NCBI GenBank assembly: GCA_943332445.1
Contig: CALQPL010000023.1
Coordinates: 1-9,338, forward strand
Length of the DNA stretch: 9,338 bases
Origin: Bifidobacterium breve
GTDB lineage: Bacteria; Actinomycetota; Actinomycetes; UBA12327
Direction of reading: 5' to 3'
This document shows, in pieces, positions 6,053 to 9,338 of the stretch. Position 1 is the first letter of the stretch. Every line of letters starts with the position of its first letter. The notes under the pieces were generated by a model. That model was not told the DNA's origin. It saw only the letters and a list, made by a program, of their open reading frames with translations, and ran no database searches. Made by a program: the position numbers and the translations under genes.

Positions 6053-7566
6053 TCGGGCCGGACCAAGGGGAACAACACCGTTTCACGAATACTGCGACCG
6101 GTGAGCATCATCAAGAGCCGGTCAATTCCCATGCCTTGACCTCCGGCCGGTGGCATCGCAAATTCCAACGCGCGCAGGAAGTCCTCGTCCAAGGCCATGG
6201 CCTCGACATCGCCTCCCGTAGCCAACAACGATTGCGCGGTCAAGCGAGCACGTTGCTCCACTGGGTCAATCAATTCGCTATAGGCAGTACCTACTTCTGA
6301 ACCGAAAGCCACCAAATCCCAACGCTCAGCCAACCTCGGGTCTTCACGGTGTTGACGCGTAAGTGGTGACACCTCGGTGGGGAAATCGGTATAGAAGGTA
6401 GGGGCTGTTGTACGTGACTCGAGGAGGTGTTCATACATTTCTAGGACGATCTGGCCGCGGCCCCAGGCTGGATCCAGTGCGATGTCTGCACTGGCACACC
6501 ACGTGCGCAGTTGGTCAGCCTCTGTGTCTGCCGTGAGTTCCTCGCCTAAGGCCTCACTGATGCCGCGATTGATCGGGATCACCGGCCAATCACCACTGAT
6601 GTCGTACTCGCTGACGTTGCCCTCGTCATCGCGATGGCGCACTAACAGATCCCCGTGCACCGCAAGTGCCGCCTCATGAATGACCTGTTGCGTCAGTTCG
6701 CGCATCGAGTTGTAGTCACCATAAGCCTGGTACATCTCCAGCATGGTGAACTCAGGATTGTGTGAGGAGTCAGCGCCCTCGTTGCGGAAGTTGCGGTTAA
6801 TCTCAAAAACCTTTTCGATTCCGCCAACAAGCAAGCGCTTGAGGTACAGCTCAGGGGCAATGCGAAGAAACAATTCCATGTCGTAGGCATTGATGTGCGT
6901 CGTGAAGGGTCGAGCATTGGCTCCACCGTGAATAGCCTGCAACATCGGCGTTTCGACTTCAACAAATCCACGTGTGGTGAGTGAGTTGCGCACCGAAGCC
7001 ACGGCGGTTGCGCGCATCTGCAACATTTCCCGAGCCTCTGGACGAACGATCAAGTCCACATAACGCTGGCGCACGCGCGCCTCAGGGTCAGTCAGTCCCT
7101 TGAACTTCTCAGGCAGCGGTCGCAGGCACTTACTGGTGATAATCCAGCTCGAGGCCTTGACCGAAAGTTCCCCACGGCGGCTACAGACCACTTCGCCGAT
7201 GATGCCTACGTGGTCGCCAATGTCAACGTCGGTCTTCCACGCCTTGAGCCGGTCTTCGCCCACGGTGTCGATGGGCAACATGACTTGCAGGTCACCTGAT
7301 CCATCACGCAACGTGGCAAAGCACAACTTGCCACCGTCGCGACGCAAAATAACGCGCCCCACGATGCCTACCTCTACGCCAGTGGACGCGTCGGGTTCGA
7401 GATCAGGAAAATCGGTGCGCAGTTGAGCCAAGGTGGTCGTGCGGGCAAAGCCAACGGGGTAGGGATCTACGCCTTCAGCCCGCAACCGATCGAGCTTCTC
7501 GCGGCGAATGCGCATTTGCTCTGGAAGATCATCAAGATCGGAGACTTCTGGTCCTTGGTTCACCAC
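6049..7566 (-). CDS. lysS: Lysyl-tRNA synthetase, class II
   Basis: A 505-residue class II lysyl-tRNA synthetase, charging tRNA-Lys in the cytoplasm. The N-terminus has DLPEQMRIRREKLDRLR and then DPYP, as in actinobacterial LysS. An OB-fold anticodon-binding domain follows at roughly 60-150, with GGKLCFATLRDGSGDLQVM and SRRGELSVKA. The catalytic domain begins near RVRQRYVDLI. Class II motif 2 is FRNEGADSSHNPEFTMLE, with Phe260 to Glu263 at its start, and motif 3 is GMGIDRLLM with Arg483. APELYLKRL and SEVGTAYSEL fit the lysine and ATP site. The C-terminus ETVLFPLVRPE is complete, so this is a full functional gene, not a LysS paralogue such as PoxA or an MprF-type LysX fusion. GTG 7566 was chosen; an in-frame stop lies four codons upstream and a second GTG follows directly. 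No strong Shine-Dalgarno is visible. It lies 20 bases after coaX and overlaps argA. Confidence 0.97.
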   Translation of the reverse strand: MVNQGPEVSDLDDLPEQMRIRREKLDRLRAEGVDPYPVGFARTTTLAQLRTDFPDLEPDASTGVEVGIVGRVILRRDGGKLCFATLRDGSGDLQVMLPIDTVGEDRLKAWKTDVDIGDHVGIIGEVVCSRRGELSVKASSWIITSKCLRPLPEKFKGLTDPEARVRQRYVDLIVRPEAREMLQMRATAVASVRNSLTTRGFVEVETPMLQAIHGGANARPFTTHINAYDMELFLRIAPELYLKRLLVGGIEKVFEINRNFRNEGADSSHNPEFTMLEMYQAYGDYNSMRELTQQVIHEAALAVHGDLLVRHRDDEGNVSEYDISGDWPVIPINRGISEALGEELTADTEADQLRTWCASADIALDPAWGRGQIVLEMYEHLLESRTTAPTFYTDFPTEVSPLTRQHREDPRLAERWDLVAFGSEVGTAYSELIDPVEQRARLTAQSLLATGGDVEAMALDEDFLRALEFAMPPAGGQGMGIDRLLMMLTGRSIRETVLFPLVRPE

Positions 7567-7586
7567 CGCAGTTTAGCCGTCTCTGC

Positions 7587-8348
7587 CTAGGAAGCCGTGT
7601 TGCGCTCAAAGACCAAACGCAGCCCAATGAGTGTGAGATCGGGCTCATGATGGGTGATCGTGCGTGACTCCTCAACGACAAGGGGAGCCAAGCCACCTGT
7701 GGCGACGACGGCCTGAACGTGACCGAGCTCTTCTTCGATGCGATCTACCAGGCCATCCACCTGTCCAGCGAACCCATACAAGGCCCCACTTTGCAGCGCT
7801 TCAACGGTGTTCTTGCCGATGACCGAGCGCGGCCGGACTAATTCCACCTTGCGCAGTTGCGCCGCCCGAGCCGCGAGGGCGTCAATAGAGATTTCAATTC
7901 CTGGCGCCAAAGCACCACCGAGGAATTCCCCCTTGTCGCTGACGACGTCCAAATTTGTGGAGGTGCCGAAGTCCACCACGATCGCCGGCCCACCAAAGAG
8001 GTGGTGTGTTGCCAGCGTATTGACAATGCGGTCCGCGCCCACTTCCTTGGGGTTGTCGGTAAGAACGGGGACGCCGGTGCGCGTTCCAGGCTCAACAATG
8101 ACCGTTTCGATATCGGAGTAATAGCGGTTGAGCATGCTCCGCATTTCACGCAGAGTCGACGGGACAGTCGAGCACAAAGCGATTCCAGAAAAGTCTGGGG
8201 ATTGCGCCAATAATCCGCGGTACATGACATGGAGTTCGTCTGCTGTATCTCGAGCATCGGTCTTGATGCGCCATGACTGATGCAGGCTCTCGCCATCAAA
8301 CAGTCCAAGAACGGTGTTGGTATTTCCCACGTCAATGGCAAGCAACAT
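7587..8348 (-). CDS. coaX: Type III pantothenate kinase
   Basis: A 253-residue CoaX that phosphorylates pantothenate with ATP, the first committed step of coenzyme A synthesis. It has the acetate-kinase/Hsp70-like fold. The phosphate-binding loop DVGNTNT is at 6-12. RTGVPVLTDNPKEVGADR carries the expected catalytic Asp106. VDFGTSTNLDVV at 125-136 includes Asp126 of the monovalent-cation site, and GGALAPGI is followed by the dimer-interface region. Type III enzymes are insensitive to CoA feedback and lack similarity to type I CoaA. Length is typical. The start ATG 8348 lies one base after the nadC stop (TGA-C-ATG) with a strong GGGAGG six bases upstream inside nadC. In mycobacteria coaX also sits directly before lysS, so the arrangement fits an actinobacterial vitamin/cofactor operon. 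Confidence 0.96.
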   Translation of the reverse strand: MLLAIDVGNTNTVLGLFDGESLHQSWRIKTDARDTADELHVMYRGLLAQSPDFSGIALCSTVPSTLREMRSMLNRYYSDIETVIVEPGTRTGVPVLTDNPKEVGADRIVNTLATHHLFGGPAIVVDFGTSTNLDVVSDKGEFLGGALAPGIEISIDALAARAAQLRKVELVRPRSVIGKNTVEALQSGALYGFAGQVDGLVDRIEEELGHVQAVVATGGLAPLVVEESRTITHHEPDLTLIGLRLVFERNTAS

Positions 8349-8349
8349 G

Positions 8350-9243
8350 TCAGGCCTCCCGTACTTGCTCTAGGTCTCCGCCGACATCAAGCACAGGTGC
8401 TGAATGTGTCAACGCACCGACGGCGAGGAAATCAACGCCGGTTTCCGCATAATCTCGAGCCACACTCAGGCTCAATCCGCCGCTGGATTCGAGTCGAGCT
8501 CGACCAGCCGTGATTCTCACCGCCTCGCGGGTTTGCGCAACGGTGAAGTTGTCCAACAAAACCAAATCTGCACCAGCGGCGAGGACTTCCTCTAACTGTT
8601 CGAGGGAATCAACCTCAACTTCAACATCAAGATCGGGCCACATGGCGCGAACCGCTGAAAATGCTGCCTCAACACCGCCCGCAGCCAGAACATGGTTGTC
8701 CTTCACCAAGGCAGCGTCGGAGAGTGACATCCGGTGATTAACTCCGCCTCCACATCGCACGGCAAACTTCTCCAGCGATCGCAACCCGGGTGTGGTTTTG
8801 CGGGTGTCACGGATTGCAGCATCGGTTCCCTCGACTGCACTTACCCACCGAGCGGTCAGCGACGCAATACCCGACAGGTGGCACAACAGATTCAGTGCTG
8901 TTCGCTCCGCTGTCAGCAAGTCCACCGTGGGTCCGGTTGCCGTCACGACGCAACTGCCCGCGTCTACTGATGCTCCATCAACAACATTGGCAGAAACCGC
9001 AATACGACCTTGACCCACTACCTCAAAGGCCGCACATGCCGCCACGACGCCTGCGACAACGCCGCCTTCACGAGCCACCAACTTCAGGATTGACTGTTGC
9101 GTGGCAGGAACAGTGGCAACCGAGGTGACGTCGACCCCGCCGGCCAAGTCTTCGGCCAGGGATCGCTCAATGACCGCCTCAATGTCGGCTGGATCAAGCC
9201 CGGCCCCGCGAATTTGGTCAGACAGTGCACTGCTGAGTGTCAT
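8350..9243 (-). CDS. nadC: Nicotinate-nucleotide pyrophosphorylase (quinolinate phosphoribosyltransferase, carboxylating)
   Basis: A 297-residue NadC that converts quinolinate and PRPP to nicotinate mononucleotide and CO2, the third step of de novo NAD synthesis. The N-terminal sandwich domain includes EDLAGGVDVTS at 31-41 and REGGVVAG. The barrel domain begins with LLTAERTALNLLCHLSGIAS at 109-128. Substrate-binding elements are RDTRKTTPGLR at 145-155, GGGVNHR at 165-171, KDNH at 181-184, then EVEVDSLEQ, LLDNF and ESSGGL. All expected basic residues for phosphoribosyl and quinolinate binding are present, and the length is normal. The start ATG 9243 overlaps the nadB stop (ATGA), with GAGG about nine bases upstream. 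It is clearly nadC rather than nicotinate phosphoribosyltransferase PncB. Confidence 0.97.
   Translation of the reverse strand: MTLSSALSDQIRGAGLDPADIEAVIERSLAEDLAGGVDVTSVATVPATQQSILKLVAREGGVVAGVVAACAAFEVVGQGRIAVSANVVDGASVDAGSCVVTATGPTVDLLTAERTALNLLCHLSGIASLTARWVSAVEGTDAAIRDTRKTTPGLRSLEKFAVRCGGGVNHRMSLSDAALVKDNHVLAAGGVEAAFSAVRAMWPDLDVEVEVDSLEQLEEVLAAGADLVLLDNFTVAQTREAVRITAGRARLESSGGLSLSVARDYAETGVDFLAVGALTHSAPVLDVGGDLEQVREA
8355..8360 (-). promoter_or_regulatory. Ribosome binding site of coaX
   Basis: GGGAGG on the minus strand, six bases before the coaX ATG and embedded in the last codons of nadC. It suggests efficient independent initiation for coaX within the operon, unlike lysS and argA, which lack a clear site. 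Confidence 0.6.
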
Positions 9244-9338
9244 GAAATAGGCCTCACTGTGGTGTGGACGGTGCCTTCGACTAACTGACTATTAATGCGC
9301 GCCCGCCAATGCAGGTCATCGGGCTCAGGGAAGTCTTC
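9240..9338 (-). CDS. nadB: L-aspartate oxidase, C-terminal fragment (5' end beyond window)
   Basis: An open frame enters from the right edge and gives 32 residues ending in TGA at 9242-9240. It contains EDFPEPDD, then a Trp and LVEGTVHTTV. The DFPEPxD..W pattern is what I remember at the C-terminus of actinobacterial NadB, the FAD enzyme that oxidises aspartate to iminoaspartate for quinolinate synthesis. Its stop overlaps the nadC start by ATGA. Location directly before nadC supports the call, but only the tail is visible and no FAD or catalytic motif can be checked. An upstream nadA is expected but not seen. Confidence 0.75.
   Translation of the reverse strand, partial: EDFPEPDDLHWRARINSQLVEGTVHTTVRPIS

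Overview
The window reads as chromosomal DNA of a member of the Actinomycetota. The basis is protein resemblance from memory, not a search. The short N-acetylglutamate synthase, the LysS, the type III pantothenate kinase and the nadB-nadC-coaX-lysS gene order all look actinobacterial, and the DNA is moderately GC-rich by eye. The genus cannot be fixed. Coding is dense: the window has no gene-free stretch over 300 bases, and the longest gap is 55 bases.

The left part (1-3828, plus strand) is the end of a surface-glycan locus. It opens inside an ABC transporter ATPase of the polysaccharide/teichoic-acid export type. Four tightly packed genes follow, the last three each overlapping the gene before: a LicC-like nucleotidyltransferase, a sn-glycerol-1-phosphate dehydrogenase-like enzyme, a CDP-alcohol phosphatidyltransferase and a family 2 glycosyltransferase. 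Together they suggest that a glycerol phosphate (or similar polyol phosphate) is made, activated with CTP, and transferred to a lipid or glycan that the ABC transporter exports. The nucleotide, polyol and acceptor are all inferred.

The right part (3841-9338) is entirely on the minus strand. Read in its transcription direction it runs: the end of nadB, then nadC, coaX, lysS, argA, and finally a Stealth-type sugar-phosphate transferase. The first five are housekeeping genes for NAD, coenzyme A, lysyl-tRNA and arginine. They overlap or sit 1-20 bases apart and look like one operon. The Stealth gene starts 55 bases after argA and functionally belongs with the glycan locus it faces. The two transcription units converge at 3829-3840, where an imperfect hairpin covers both stop codons.

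The item most worth following is the dehydrogenase / nucleotidyltransferase / CDP-alcohol transferase trio. Its transferase carries His where the family's motif normally has its last Asp. No RNA gene, CRISPR array, insertion sequence or attachment site was seen.
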